A stretch of DNA of 61,918 nt from Campylobacterales bacterium (GTDB taxonomy: Bacteria > Campylobacterota > Campylobacteria > Campylobacterales > Sulfurimonadaceae): positions 1 to 61,918 of the forward strand of contig JAFGUB010000061.1 in NCBI GenBank assembly GCA_016938735.1, in the 5' to 3' direction. The notes under the pieces were generated by a model that saw only the letters and a list, made by a program, of their open reading frames with translations, was not told the DNA's origin and made no database searches. Within the stretch, counting starts at the first letter, position 1. Every line of letters begins with the position of its first letter. A program made the position numbers and the translations under genes. Shown piece after piece: positions 36,215 to 44,321 of the stretch.

Positions 36215-36283
36215 ATGCTTTTAAAACCCCTCAATTTTACCGCGATCTACAAAGCGCATCAAAGCGCAAAGCAAAACACATGA
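36215..36283 (+). CDS. 22-codon ORF translationally coupled to fetB
   Basis: ATG 36215 follows a strong AAAGGAG and encodes MLLKPLNFTAIYKAHQSAKQNT, whose stop overlaps the fetB start (ATGA). FetB normally follows a FetA ATPase gene; this may be the remains of fetA after an internal deletion, or a leader peptide. Too short to recognise. Confidence 0.4.
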   Translation: MLLKPLNFTAIYKAHQSAKQNT

Positions 36284-36972
36284 ACACCATAGCCCTTGCC
36301 AATCTGCTCTACATGCTGCTTCCTCTGGCGATGGTCGGGTATCTCTATTACCGATGGCTTGGAGATATGCAAGAGATCGCCTATGCGTCGCTGCGTATGG
36401 TGTCGCAACTACTGTTGATCGGGTATCTGCTGGTGTTCATCTTCCAAAACGACGCCACGATGACGGGTGTGCTGATTGTGTTCTTTATGATCGCGGTCTC
36501 AAGCCTGATCGCCCTGCGCCATTTCAAAGAGCGTTCACGTGCGCACTACCTGCTGCTTTTGGGTGCGATTGGCATCGGGGGGACGTTTAACCTGCTGATC
36601 GTCTTGATTTTGGTGCTGGAGCTAGAACCGCTCTATCAGCCGCGCATCGTGATTCCGCTGGCGGGAATGATCTACGCCAATGCGATGAATGCCGTCTCGT
36701 TGGCCGCTGAGCGCTATGAAAGCGAACGCGCGCACGCACAGCAAACAGCCCGCGTGAAGGCGTTTCGATCCGCTTTGATCCCTCAGGTGAATGCTTTTAT
36801 GGCCGTGGGTTTGGTCTCCTTGCCCGGGATGATGACAGGACAGATTCTTGCCGGAGTCGATCCGCTCATTGCCGTGCGCTATCAGATGATGGTGATGGCG
36901 ATGGTACTTGGGAGCGCGGGGATCTCCGTGGGGATTTATCTCGCGCAGATTGAGCGTTTGCGGCAACGCTGA
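36280..36972 (+). CDS. fetB: FetB/YbbM-family (UPF0014) ABC transporter permease
   Basis: A 230-residue permease with six or seven hydrophobic segments. Family motifs: YASLRMVSQLLLIGYLL near residue 30, VIPLAGMIYANAMNAVSLAAERY (the conserved P-x-x-G-M-x-x-x-N-A-M), and FMAVGLVSLPGMMTGQILAGVDP. In E. coli FetAB exports iron. No ATPase gene is adjacent, apart from a possible 22-codon remnant, so the ATPase must be elsewhere or the permease is orphaned. The upstream in-frame extension to 36148 lacks a ribosome site. Confidence 0.88.
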   Translation: MNTIALANLLYMLLPLAMVGYLYYRWLGDMQEIAYASLRMVSQLLLIGYLLVFIFQNDATMTGVLIVFFMIAVSSLIALRHFKERSRAHYLLLLGAIGIGGTFNLLIVLILVLELEPLYQPRIVIPLAGMIYANAMNAVSLAAERYESERAHAQQTARVKAFRSALIPQVNAFMAVGLVSLPGMMTGQILAGVDPLIAVRYQMMVMAMVLGSAGISVGIYLAQIERLRQR

Positions 36973-36994
36973 TAGGGTGTCGCTTGCCCTAACC

Positions 36995-37312
36995 CTATTG
37001 AAATCTCATACACAAAATGTCAATCACTTGACGCTTGAGATGATCCCCAAGCGTGGCCATTTTTTTGGTGAGTCTTCGCTTGGAGATCGTGCGCACCTGA
37101 TGACACAATATGATGGCCTCTTGATCCTCAAGTATCATGAGTAGCTCATTGGGATAGATTTTTCGTCCCTCTTTTCGCGACGTGATCGGTATGATCGTGA
37201 TGATCTCCATCTGATTTTCGATATCGTTGGAGACAACCAAAACCGGACGATGACCCGACTGCTCCCTGCCGACACTCGGATTTACATCCGCCCAATAGAT
37301 ATCAAAGTGCAC
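36995..37312 (-). CDS. mazF: MazF/PemK-family endoribonuclease toxin
   Basis: A 105-residue toxin: FDIYWADVNPSVGREQSGHRPVLVVS holds the conserved (G/R)xxxGxxRP(V/A)LVVS core, then IITIIPITS and CHQVRTISKRRL with the catalytic threonine and arginine region. It looks intact. It follows its antitoxin with an 11-base overlap on the minus strand, at the left edge of the AT-rich island. Confidence 0.9.
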   Translation of the reverse strand: MHFDIYWADVNPSVGREQSGHRPVLVVSNDIENQMEIITIIPITSRKEGRKIYPNELLMILEDQEAIILCHQVRTISKRRLTKKMATLGDHLKRQVIDILCMRFQ

Positions 37313-37550
37313 TCAGTTCACCGTCTACAAAGGCAAAATCGTCCGTGACACCGCTAATGTCGCTCTGCACCAAAGGGTCACGGCTCATCTTCTCCAGCTC
37401 TTTTTTGTACCGCTCTCTCTTGATCGCTTCAACGGTCGTGCGCAGAGAGTTGGAGACCAAATCGGAGAAATTTTTGAACTGTTCGAATGCGCCCTCTTTT
37501 TGCAGCTCCAAAAAAAGATGCTCGTCGATGGTGATGGTTTTTCGTAACAT
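37302..37550 (-). CDS. Antitoxin partner of MazF (ribbon-helix-helix type)
   Basis: An 82-residue protein starting MLRKTITIDEHLFLELQKEG, a ribbon-helix-helix DNA-binding fold, with an acidic C-terminus (SDISGVTDDFAFVDGEL) that would wrap the toxin. I choose the ATG at 37550 rather than the longer frame to 37583. The inverted repeat at 37597 is its likely autoregulatory operator. Confidence 0.8.
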   Translation of the reverse strand: MLRKTITIDEHLFLELQKEGAFEQFKNFSDLVSNSLRTTVEAIKRERYKKELEKMSRDPLVQSDISGVTDDFAFVDGELSAL

Positions 37551-37596
37551 TCCAGCGCCTTTGTATGAGAATAGATCATACATTTTATCATACTAT

Positions 37597-37613
37597 GTGT
37601 CGCATCGCGACAC
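37597..37613. promoter_or_regulatory. Operator-like palindrome of the mazEF operon
   Basis: GTGTCGC-ATC-GCGACAC, a perfect 7-bp inverted repeat, lies 47 bases upstream of the antitoxin ATG next to TATGATAAAA on the minus strand. It is the expected place for binding by an antitoxin ribbon-helix-helix dimer. Confidence 0.6.
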
Positions 37614-37775
37614 TCTACCAATACAAAAGAACTTCATCAAGCTTCCATAACCTTGACATCTTCTATCTCTAAACCCTGCGTATAGATAGGAAGCATGTGT
37701 TGACTCAATGGTTAGATTGAAAAAGGTGGTTTTTGATCCGTAACCAAATTTCAGTCGATTCTTAGTGCAGCTTCA

Positions 37776-37901
37776 TTATAGTTGTTGAATTCCACAAACA
37801 AAGTCTCTTTCATCGTTATTTTGCAGCAACGTATCGTACGCAAAAATGTCTGCTAATGGGCTCTCTTGGATGGATTCAATGTCAAAATCTATGCACGCAA
37901 G
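37776..37901 (-). pseudogene. Possible C-terminal gene fragment in the 37.6-37.9 kb gap
   Basis: The 343-base gap between the antitoxin and the repeat protein contains a 41-codon minus-strand frame without a start codon: ...CIDFDIESIQESPLADIF and LLQNNDERDFVCGIQQL, then TAA. It reads like the end of a real acidic protein, but the family is unknown. The rest of the gap shows nothing apart from the promoter region of the repeat protein. Confidence 0.3.
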
Positions 37902-37926
37902 TTAGATAACAAAACAAGGAATCAAT

Positions 37927-38247
37927 ATGGCAAACAAAATTGAGCTATCAAAACAATGGGTATGTGATGGCCACGTACTCAAACCAAAGAATAGTGCTAG
38001 CTTGAGCAATACGTGGGTTTTTGACGGCAAAGAGATAAAGCCTAAATCAGGAGCCAACTCTAGCAACACGTTCGTATGGAACGGAAAAGAGCTTAAACCT
38101 AAATCAGGAGCCAATTCCAACAACACATGGATTATTGAAGGCGGAAAAGTAAAGCCCAAAAGTGGAGCCAACTCAAACAATACATACGATTGTAGCGATG
38201 ATAGTATTCTCGTGATTGCAGGTCAAGTAATGCTAAAGCTCTGGTAG
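37927..38247 (+). CDS. Small protein of four 19-residue repeats, first gene of the island operon
   Basis: A 106-residue protein. After ten residues come four tandem 19-residue units (11-29, 30-48, 49-67, 68-86), such as WVFDGKEIKPKSGANSSNT and FVWNGKELKPKSGANSNNT. The pattern is aromatic, hydrophobic, x, D/N/E, G, three residues, KPKSGANSxNT. A 20-residue tail, DCSDDSILVIAGQVMLKLW, ends the protein. Units are 57 bp at DNA level, and three are nearly identical around CCTAAATCAGGAGCCAA, so copy number may vary. Each unit could form a beta-hairpin, giving a short beta-solenoid. AAGGA lies upstream. It is 11 bases from the KAP gene and probably co-transcribed. I know similar small repeat proteins of unknown function; a role as target sensor or regulator of the NTPase-nuclease pair is inference. 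Confidence 0.75.
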   Translation: MANKIELSKQWVCDGHVLKPKNSASLSNTWVFDGKEIKPKSGANSSNTFVWNGKELKPKSGANSNNTWIIEGGKVKPKSGANSNNTYDCSDDSILVIAGQVMLKLW

Positions 38248-38258
38248 GGTGTGTGATC

Positions 38259-39974
38259 ATGCACTATTTTGGCATTAGGGATCTTCCTATTGAAAGTATT
38301 GGTGATGAGTCGCTTGGATTAATACCCTACATTCAAAGCTTGTCAGATTTTGTTCTCGCTTGCGAAACACCTATGACCATCGCCATCCAAGGTGATTGGG
38401 GCAGTGGGAAAACAAGTGCAATGAATATGATTAGAGAAAAAATCTCATCGGAAGTGGTACCTATTTGGTTTAATACATGGCAATTCAGCCAATTCGAGAT
38501 GCAAAAAGAGCTCTCCATCTCTTTACTTTCATATTTTGTCGATGAGCTGGATGACAAAGAAGCAACTTTCAAGAAAAAAATAGGCGGACTGCTTAAAGGC
38601 CTCGGCAAAATGACCGCTGCCGTTATTGCGGAACAGACCGTAGGCGAGACGATGGCAGGAAAAATCGCCGACGCACAAAGCGAACCTGTCGATTCTGCAA
38701 AAGCGCTTAAAAATCTTAAATCTGAACTCCATAAAGCGGTTGAACAAAAACTCAAACTGGCAAATAAAGCACGGATTGTTGTCTTTATTGATGATCTGGA
38801 TAGACTTCAACCTGAAAAAGCCGTTGAGATGCTTGAGGTTATGAAGCTCTTTTTGGATCTACCTTTTTGTGTCTTTGTTCTTGCAGTTGATTATGGTGTC
38901 GTCATTAGAGGAGTGCGAAAAAAGTATGGAGATGAAAAGGGTAGAAGTTTTTTCGACAAAATAATTCAACTTCCATTTAACATGCCAGTAGCTCAATACA
39001 ACATTGAAAATTACTTTTCTGACTTGCTTAAAAAAACAAAAATTCAATTTTCTGACAAAGATGTACGACTTTATAGGGATTTAGCGGCATACTCTATCGG
39101 AATAAACCCTAGAGGACTCAAAAGGCTATTTAATCTTTTGTTACTGCTCAATATAACAGCCAAAAATCAAAATCTTCTTGAAAGTTCTGAAGAGGTAAAG
39201 GTATCTGAAAGACAAAAAGTTATCTTCGGTGTTCTGTGTCTGCAAAGCGGTTTTGAGGAAGCTTATAGATTTTTGTCAAGATCAAACATTTCTGAAGAAC
39301 TTTTACGAAGCATGGCAGACAGAGATAAGCTCAAAAATAGTTTAGAGTTTGAATCTTTGAGAAAAGATATAAAAGATGATGAAAAAATAGAAAAGTTAGC
39401 AGAGTTTATAGAAGTTTTTATAGAAGCTCTTCAAACCGAATATGATGGCGAAGACAAAATATCAAACAAAGAGATTAAAAATCTTTTAGAAATATTGAGA
39501 TTTTCATCTATCACAAGCCTAGATGAGAGTAGGGCAAGTAATGGCTTAAATTACAATGAAAGAAAAGAAAATAGGGAAGCTCTAAAACATTTTTCTGAAG
39601 AACTAAATAAGAAATATAAACAAAAATTAAAACTGCTAAAAGAGCAATTCTATGTTTATCAACCAAGAGATGAAAGCTACGCTTCTTTGTATCTTCACAT
39701 TCAATCTAATGGCCTCTTCTCAATAAACTTCTCTTTTGATCAAAACGGATTTGCTATTTATGAATCTGATAGTGGCTCAAAAGTAAACAGCAGCGCTGGA
39801 ATTCAATTTTTTAATTCGGCGTTTTCCGGTCTTGGATTTGATAAAATCGACTACGAAAATGAAATAGCTTTTTCTGAGAAATTTGAAGAGTCACACCCTT
39901 TTAATAAAAAGCTTGAAAGATTCAAAAGCAAGACTGCAGAAACGCTTGAGAAAGTGTTTGAAAGGCTATCATGA
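38259..39974 (+). CDS. KAP-family P-loop NTPase
   Basis: A 571-residue KAP NTPase (from ATG 38259; a GTG at 38253 is also possible). Walker A is IQGDWGSGKTSAMNMI (residues 43-58, Lys51), followed by the KAP signature VPIWFNTWQFSQFEMQ. Walker B with double aspartate is IVVFIDDLDRLQPEKAVEML (about residue 172). FFDKIIQLPFNMP and SIGINPRGLKRLFN are further KAP motifs. The C-terminal 250 residues are charged and helical with a beta-rich end. No transmembrane pair interrupts the domain, so it is soluble. KAP NTPases include PifA of plasmid F, which aborts T7 infection. Base composition is very AT-rich (13 G/C in 39361-39420). Its stop overlaps the nuclease start (ATGA). Confidence 0.88.
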   Translation: MHYFGIRDLPIESIGDESLGLIPYIQSLSDFVLACETPMTIAIQGDWGSGKTSAMNMIREKISSEVVPIWFNTWQFSQFEMQKELSISLLSYFVDELDDKEATFKKKIGGLLKGLGKMTAAVIAEQTVGETMAGKIADAQSEPVDSAKALKNLKSELHKAVEQKLKLANKARIVVFIDDLDRLQPEKAVEMLEVMKLFLDLPFCVFVLAVDYGVVIRGVRKKYGDEKGRSFFDKIIQLPFNMPVAQYNIENYFSDLLKKTKIQFSDKDVRLYRDLAAYSIGINPRGLKRLFNLLLLLNITAKNQNLLESSEEVKVSERQKVIFGVLCLQSGFEEAYRFLSRSNISEELLRSMADRDKLKNSLEFESLRKDIKDDEKIEKLAEFIEVFIEALQTEYDGEDKISNKEIKNLLEILRFSSITSLDESRASNGLNYNERKENREALKHFSEELNKKYKQKLKLLKEQFYVYQPRDESYASLYLHIQSNGLFSINFSFDQNGFAIYESDSGSKVNSSAGIQFFNSAFSGLGFDKIDYENEIAFSEKFEESHPFNKKLERFKSKTAETLEKVFERLS

Positions 39975-41155
39975 TGAAAAATAGTGAATTTGCCACTTTC
40001 TTTATGGCTGCAAAATCAGCGGTTCTGGCAACAGAACAGAATAGTGCGTCTAGCGGTGGTGGCTTTAATATTTTTTCTATTTTAGGAGTCGAGCACAAAG
40101 AGGTGACCACGCACTCTGCACTTTTAAGAGAATTGCTGGATCCAAAAGGCTCACATGCTCAAGGTGATAAGTTTTTAATTGAGTTTCTGAAAGTGATTGA
40201 TTTTTTAGGATTTGACACAAAAAACACAAGTGTACACGCTGAATTGAATGCTACCGAAGGGCTTGGCAGGATGGATGTCGTTTTGGATGAGCCCAACAAT
40301 CTTATTGTTATTGAGAATAAAATATATGCGCCAGATCAAAAAAACCAACTTGAGCGATACGAAAAATATGCAAAAATGCAAAACAAAAATCACAGGATTT
40401 TTTATCTAACGCTAGATGGAAAAGAAGCTGAAGAGCAAGAGAGTGAGGGGGTTGATTACCATGCGATCTCTTACAAATCTGAAATTTTGGAGTGGATTGA
40501 GAACTGCCTACAATTGGCGATTCCGCCTAGAATTTCTTATGTGCTTCATCAGTATAAAGATACGATTAGACAACTCACCAACCAAGCAAGCGCGGAGATA
40601 GAGATGGAAATTGAGAAAATACTCGACACCGTAGACAACATTAAAATAGCCAATGCAATTTATCAAAGTTTCCCAAGCATTCTTACAAGAAAAGAGTTGT
40701 TATTCTGGAAAAGTGTAGCAAAAGAGCTAGAAAATATTACTCACGAATTCGGCTATAAAGTAGCCACAATTGATGAAGATACTCTGCTACATGACCTTCG
40801 AAATAGACCTAAGCAGGGCGTAAATTGTATTTGGATTAAAACAGAAACCTATGCTGATAATAAATATATTTGGGTTTGTATTGGATTTGACGGATATAGT
40901 CCAAAACTCTATCTTTCAGTTTCACCCTATGATGAAATTGGTGAAAACCATCTTGGTGATGATGATCATAAATACATCGCAAGCAGACTGGCTTTTAAAG
41001 ATCGCAAATATTATAAATACATCTGCAAAAATTATGATATGTACAACTACGGAATCATAAAACTCTTGGAAAATCAAAATGATCATATATTCTTAGAAGA
41101 TATACAAGTAGAACTTGAGAATTTTTTTGATCTTCTGGCAAAAACGAAATTTTAA
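39971..41155 (+). CDS. PD-(D/E)XK nuclease-family protein (PDDEXK_4-like)
   Basis: A 394-residue protein. The nuclease core is at about residues 35-135: FNIFSILGVEHKEVTTHSALL, GSHAQGDKFLIEFL, GRMDVVLDE (Asp102), IVIENKIYAP (Glu115-x-Lys117) and QLERYEKY. That is the D...ExK site followed by the Q-x3-Y of PDDEXK_4 proteins. The C-terminal 250 residues, with many aromatic residues, are probably a target-binding part. Coupled to the KAP gene by a 4-base overlap, so a KAP NTPase-nuclease complex is likely. AT-rich like its partner. Followed by about 110 bases without a gene, up to the terminator of the convergent efflux operon. Confidence 0.82.
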   Translation: MMKNSEFATFFMAAKSAVLATEQNSASSGGGFNIFSILGVEHKEVTTHSALLRELLDPKGSHAQGDKFLIEFLKVIDFLGFDTKNTSVHAELNATEGLGRMDVVLDEPNNLIVIENKIYAPDQKNQLERYEKYAKMQNKNHRIFYLTLDGKEAEEQESEGVDYHAISYKSEILEWIENCLQLAIPPRISYVLHQYKDTIRQLTNQASAEIEMEIEKILDTVDNIKIANAIYQSFPSILTRKELLFWKSVAKELENITHEFGYKVATIDEDTLLHDLRNRPKQGVNCIWIKTETYADNKYIWVCIGFDGYSPKLYLSVSPYDEIGENHLGDDDHKYIASRLAFKDRKYYKYICKNYDMYNYGIIKLLENQNDHIFLEDIQVELENFFDLLAKTKF

Positions 41156-41267
41156 AAACCGACATAATGCAAATTTTAGATATGCTAAGAGCTCATCTTG
41201 TCCGTGCTTGAGCCCTGTCTACCCTAGTAAGTAAAAAGAGTTTAGTAGTGGAGCAAATTAACAAAAA

Positions 41268-41285
41268 GGGCTTACATGTAAGCCC
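41268..41285 (-). terminator. Rho-independent terminator of the efflux operon, built on the dispersed palindrome
   Basis: GGGCTTACATGTAAGCCC is a perfect 18-bp palindrome starting directly after the RND stop codon. It can fold as a 7-bp stem with a CATG loop, and on the minus strand it is followed by TTTTTG. The core is an exact TTACATGTAA (41272-41281). It also separates the efflux operon from the convergent nuclease gene. Confidence 0.75.
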
Positions 41286-44200
41286 CTAAATGTGCCCCCG
41301 CTCATAAAAGCGCCGCAAATACGCATCCAGCGGATACATAAAGCGATAAATCGCGGGAACGATCAGCAAGGTCAGAACCGTCGAGCTAATCAGTCCGCCG
41401 ATGATGGCAATGGCCATCGGGGCGTTGCTCTCATGCCCTGCGCCGCTGCTCAGCGCCAAGGGAAGCATCGCGCCGATCATCGCAAAAGTGGTCATCAAAA
41501 TGGGGCGCAAGCGGCGCTCTCCGGCTTCAAGCAGGGCGGTTTCTACCTCTTTGCCCTCTTTGATGGCGCGATTGGCAAAGTCCACCACCAAGATGGCGTT
41601 CTTGCCCACCATCCCCATCAGCAAGATGATTCCGATGAGCACAAAGATGCTAAAGGGGTTGCCGCTGAGATAGAGCGCCAAAATCACCCCCGTAAAGCTC
41701 AGCGGCAGCGCCACCATGATGATGATGGGTTGGATGAGCGACTCATAAAGCGCGGCAAGGATGATGTAGATCAAAATCAGCGAGAGCCCCACCGTAAAAG
41801 CAAAGGCCGCCGCCGTCTCTTGCATCCGTTCGATATCGCCCGTGTAGCGGTAGTGGTAGCCCGGCTCGAGCATCGTCTTCATCGCTTCATCAATTTTCGA
41901 GACCACATCGCTCAGCGCCGCTCCTTCGAGGTTGGCGGTGACAAGAATTTTGCGTTCGCGGCTAAAACGGTTGATCGATGCCGCCCCCTCGCGCATCTCA
42001 AAGCGCACCAAGCCCTCAAGAGCGACAAAATCTCCGCTTGCGGTTTTGATCTGCAGCTTTTTGATATCTTCGACGCTTTTGCGGTATTCATCGCCGAGGC
42101 GCAGGGTGATATCGTATTGACGTCCCTGCTCTTCAAAGCTTGAGACGGCACTTTCGCTCGAAAAGGCGCTCGAGAGCAGCGCAGCGATCTGCTCTACGCT
42201 CACCCCCACACGCTGCGCGTTTTCGCGCTCGATGACGATGCGTACCTCGCTTTTACCCGGTTCAAAATCGCTATCGATATCAATCACTCCATCCATCCCC
42301 CCAAGCAAGGTTTGCAGCTCTTGCGAGAGCGCTTCGAGCTGGTTTAGATCGGGCCCCGTGAGCACCACCTGAACGGGGGTATTGGACTCACCCGAATCAA
42401 TCGGCGGCAGATCCTCAACGCTGATGGTAAAGCCCTTAAAGGCGGCAAACTTCCTGCGGTACTCCCCCACAATCTCCTCTAAGCCCTCCCTGCGCGCCTC
42501 GACAGGGACGAGCTTGACGTAGATCATCGCCTTGTGCGGCTCATTGGCGCTCGTGTAGCCGACGCTCAGCGCCACATCCTCGATGCGCGCGTCACCTTCG
42601 AATACATGTAACATCTTGGTAGTCGCCCTATTCATCGCCTCGAGCGAGGTGCCTACCTCACCTTTGATGAGCACGCGTAGTTCGCGCATATCCTCCATCG
42701 GTACGAAGGTGCCCCCGATTTTGCCCGCAAGGCTCCCCGAGAGCACCAGCACCCCAACGGCGCCCAGAAGGGTGAAGGTTTTGTAGCGAATCAGTGGACG
42801 CAGCAGCGCGCGGTACCCACGATCCAGCCGCACAAACAGCGGCTCCGTGGCGTGCCAAAAGCGCCCCTCGTGGCCGCTAAGAATCCGCGCCCCCACCGAG
42901 GGGATAAACATGATCGCCACAAAAAAGGAGAGCACCACCCCCGAAGCGACCGTCATCGCAAAGGAGTTGAAAAACTTGCCGACGATGCCGTCCATATAGG
43001 CCACCGGTACAAAGACCGCCAGCAGCATCGCCGAGATCGCCAGAATCGAAAAGGCCATCTCCGCGACCCCCTCAAAAGCGGCGCGAAATCCCTCGATGCC
43101 CTGCTCCATCTTTTTCGAGATGTTCTCGATCACCACAATCGCATCGTCGATAAAAATACCGATCGAGAGGGTAAGACCGATCATCGTCAAGCGGTTAAGG
43201 TCATAACCCAGCATATCAATGAGCGCAAAGGTGCCGATGATGGAGGTGGGAATCGAGAGCGCCGAGACCAGCGTTGCCTTGGCGTTGCGCAAAAAGAGAA
43301 AGACGATCACGATGGAGAGCAGCGCCCCAAAGAGCAGATCAAATTTGACGTGGTCGATATTGACCATAATCTTGCCCGACTGATCCTCAACCGGGGTGAT
43401 CGTATAGTCGCTTCCCGCAATCGCCTGCAGCCCGGAAAGCGCTGCTTTGACCCCCTGCGCCACATCCAGCGTATTGCTCCCCGAGATCTTTTGGACCTGC
43501 AGCAGCACCCCGGGCGTACCGTTCACCAGAGAGTAGCTTTTGGCATCCTCAAGACCGTCTTCGACGCGCGCAATATCTTCCAGCCGCACCCCCGGACGCA
43601 CCATCAGTGCACGCAGCTCCTCCACACTTGTAGCGTCGCCGCGCGTCTTGATGATCAGATCGTGCGACGCATCCACCAGCTTGCCGCCGCCGGCGCGCAC
43701 ATTTTGGCGTGCGATCAGATCGCTCAGCTCGCTGGCGGAGAGGGCGTATTTGCTCAGCAAAAAGGGATCGACAAAGATGCGGATTTCGCGCTCGCGGTAT
43801 CCGACGATCTTCACCTCGGCGACATCTTTGATCCGTTGAAGCCGGGGCTTGAGCTGCTCATCGGCTAAGCGCATCAGCGCGGGGATATCGCCCGTCTTGG
43901 TCGAGACAAAGAGCTTGATCGCCGCCGCGCCGCTGGTGCTCACCTTTTTGACAATCGGGGCCTGCACACCGTTTTCAAAGCGGATACCGCCGATTTTGTC
44001 ACGCACGTCATTGGCGGCTTCTTCAATCCCTTTGAAGAGCTCAAACTGGATCATCACGACACTCATGCCCTCATAACTGGTAGAGAGCAGTTTATCGATG
44101 CCATCAATCCCCGAGACCGCCTCTTCGATCTGGTCGGTCACTTTGGATTCGACCGTTTCGGGATCAGCCCCGTAGTAGGCCGTCTCGATGGTGATAATGG

Positions 44201-44321
44201 GAATGTCGATATTAGGAAAGAGCGCCACGGGCATGGAGCGAAACGACATTACTCCAAAGACGATGAGCGAGAGCACCATCATCAGCGTGGTGATGGGTCG
44301 ATTAATAGCGAAGCGGTACAT
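41286..44321 (-). CDS. RND-family (HAE1-type) efflux permease
   Basis: A 1011-residue AcrB/MexF-like inner-membrane pump. It starts MYRFAINRPITTLMMVLSLIVFG (TM1). Further features are two large periplasmic loops after TM1 and TM7 (YYGADPETVESKVTDQIEEAVSGIDGI), the TM4 proton-relay region GLTLSIGIFIDDAIVVIENISK with two adjacent aspartates, and the C-terminal GIILLMGMVGKNAILVVDFAN. It is the last gene of TetR-TolC-MFP-RND on the minus strand, abutting the MFP gene without a gap. Substrates unknown; drugs or solvents are usual for HAE1. A long opposite-strand frame (42852-43868) is a shadow. Confidence 0.93.
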   Translation of the reverse strand: MYRFAINRPITTLMMVLSLIVFGVMSFRSMPVALFPNIDIPIITIETAYYGADPETVESKVTDQIEEAVSGIDGIDKLLSTSYEGMSVVMIQFELFKGIEEAANDVRDKIGGIRFENGVQAPIVKKVSTSGAAAIKLFVSTKTGDIPALMRLADEQLKPRLQRIKDVAEVKIVGYREREIRIFVDPFLLSKYALSASELSDLIARQNVRAGGGKLVDASHDLIIKTRGDATSVEELRALMVRPGVRLEDIARVEDGLEDAKSYSLVNGTPGVLLQVQKISGSNTLDVAQGVKAALSGLQAIAGSDYTITPVEDQSGKIMVNIDHVKFDLLFGALLSIVIVFLFLRNAKATLVSALSIPTSIIGTFALIDMLGYDLNRLTMIGLTLSIGIFIDDAIVVIENISKKMEQGIEGFRAAFEGVAEMAFSILAISAMLLAVFVPVAYMDGIVGKFFNSFAMTVASGVVLSFFVAIMFIPSVGARILSGHEGRFWHATEPLFVRLDRGYRALLRPLIRYKTFTLLGAVGVLVLSGSLAGKIGGTFVPMEDMRELRVLIKGEVGTSLEAMNRATTKMLHVFEGDARIEDVALSVGYTSANEPHKAMIYVKLVPVEARREGLEEIVGEYRRKFAAFKGFTISVEDLPPIDSGESNTPVQVVLTGPDLNQLEALSQELQTLLGGMDGVIDIDSDFEPGKSEVRIVIERENAQRVGVSVEQIAALLSSAFSSESAVSSFEEQGRQYDITLRLGDEYRKSVEDIKKLQIKTASGDFVALEGLVRFEMREGAASINRFSRERKILVTANLEGAALSDVVSKIDEAMKTMLEPGYHYRYTGDIERMQETAAAFAFTVGLSLILIYIILAALYESLIQPIIIMVALPLSFTGVILALYLSGNPFSIFVLIGIILLMGMVGKNAILVVDFANRAIKEGKEVETALLEAGERRLRPILMTTFAMIGAMLPLALSSGAGHESNAPMAIAIIGGLISSTVLTLLIVPAIYRFMYPLDAYLRRFYERGHI

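Noticed and set aside
42852-43868. A 338-codon plus-strand frame opposite the RND gene
   Set aside because: It lies wholly inside a well-conserved RND coding sequence; its product is a low-complexity His/Arg/Asp/Gln-rich chain typical of antisense frames in GC-rich DNA.
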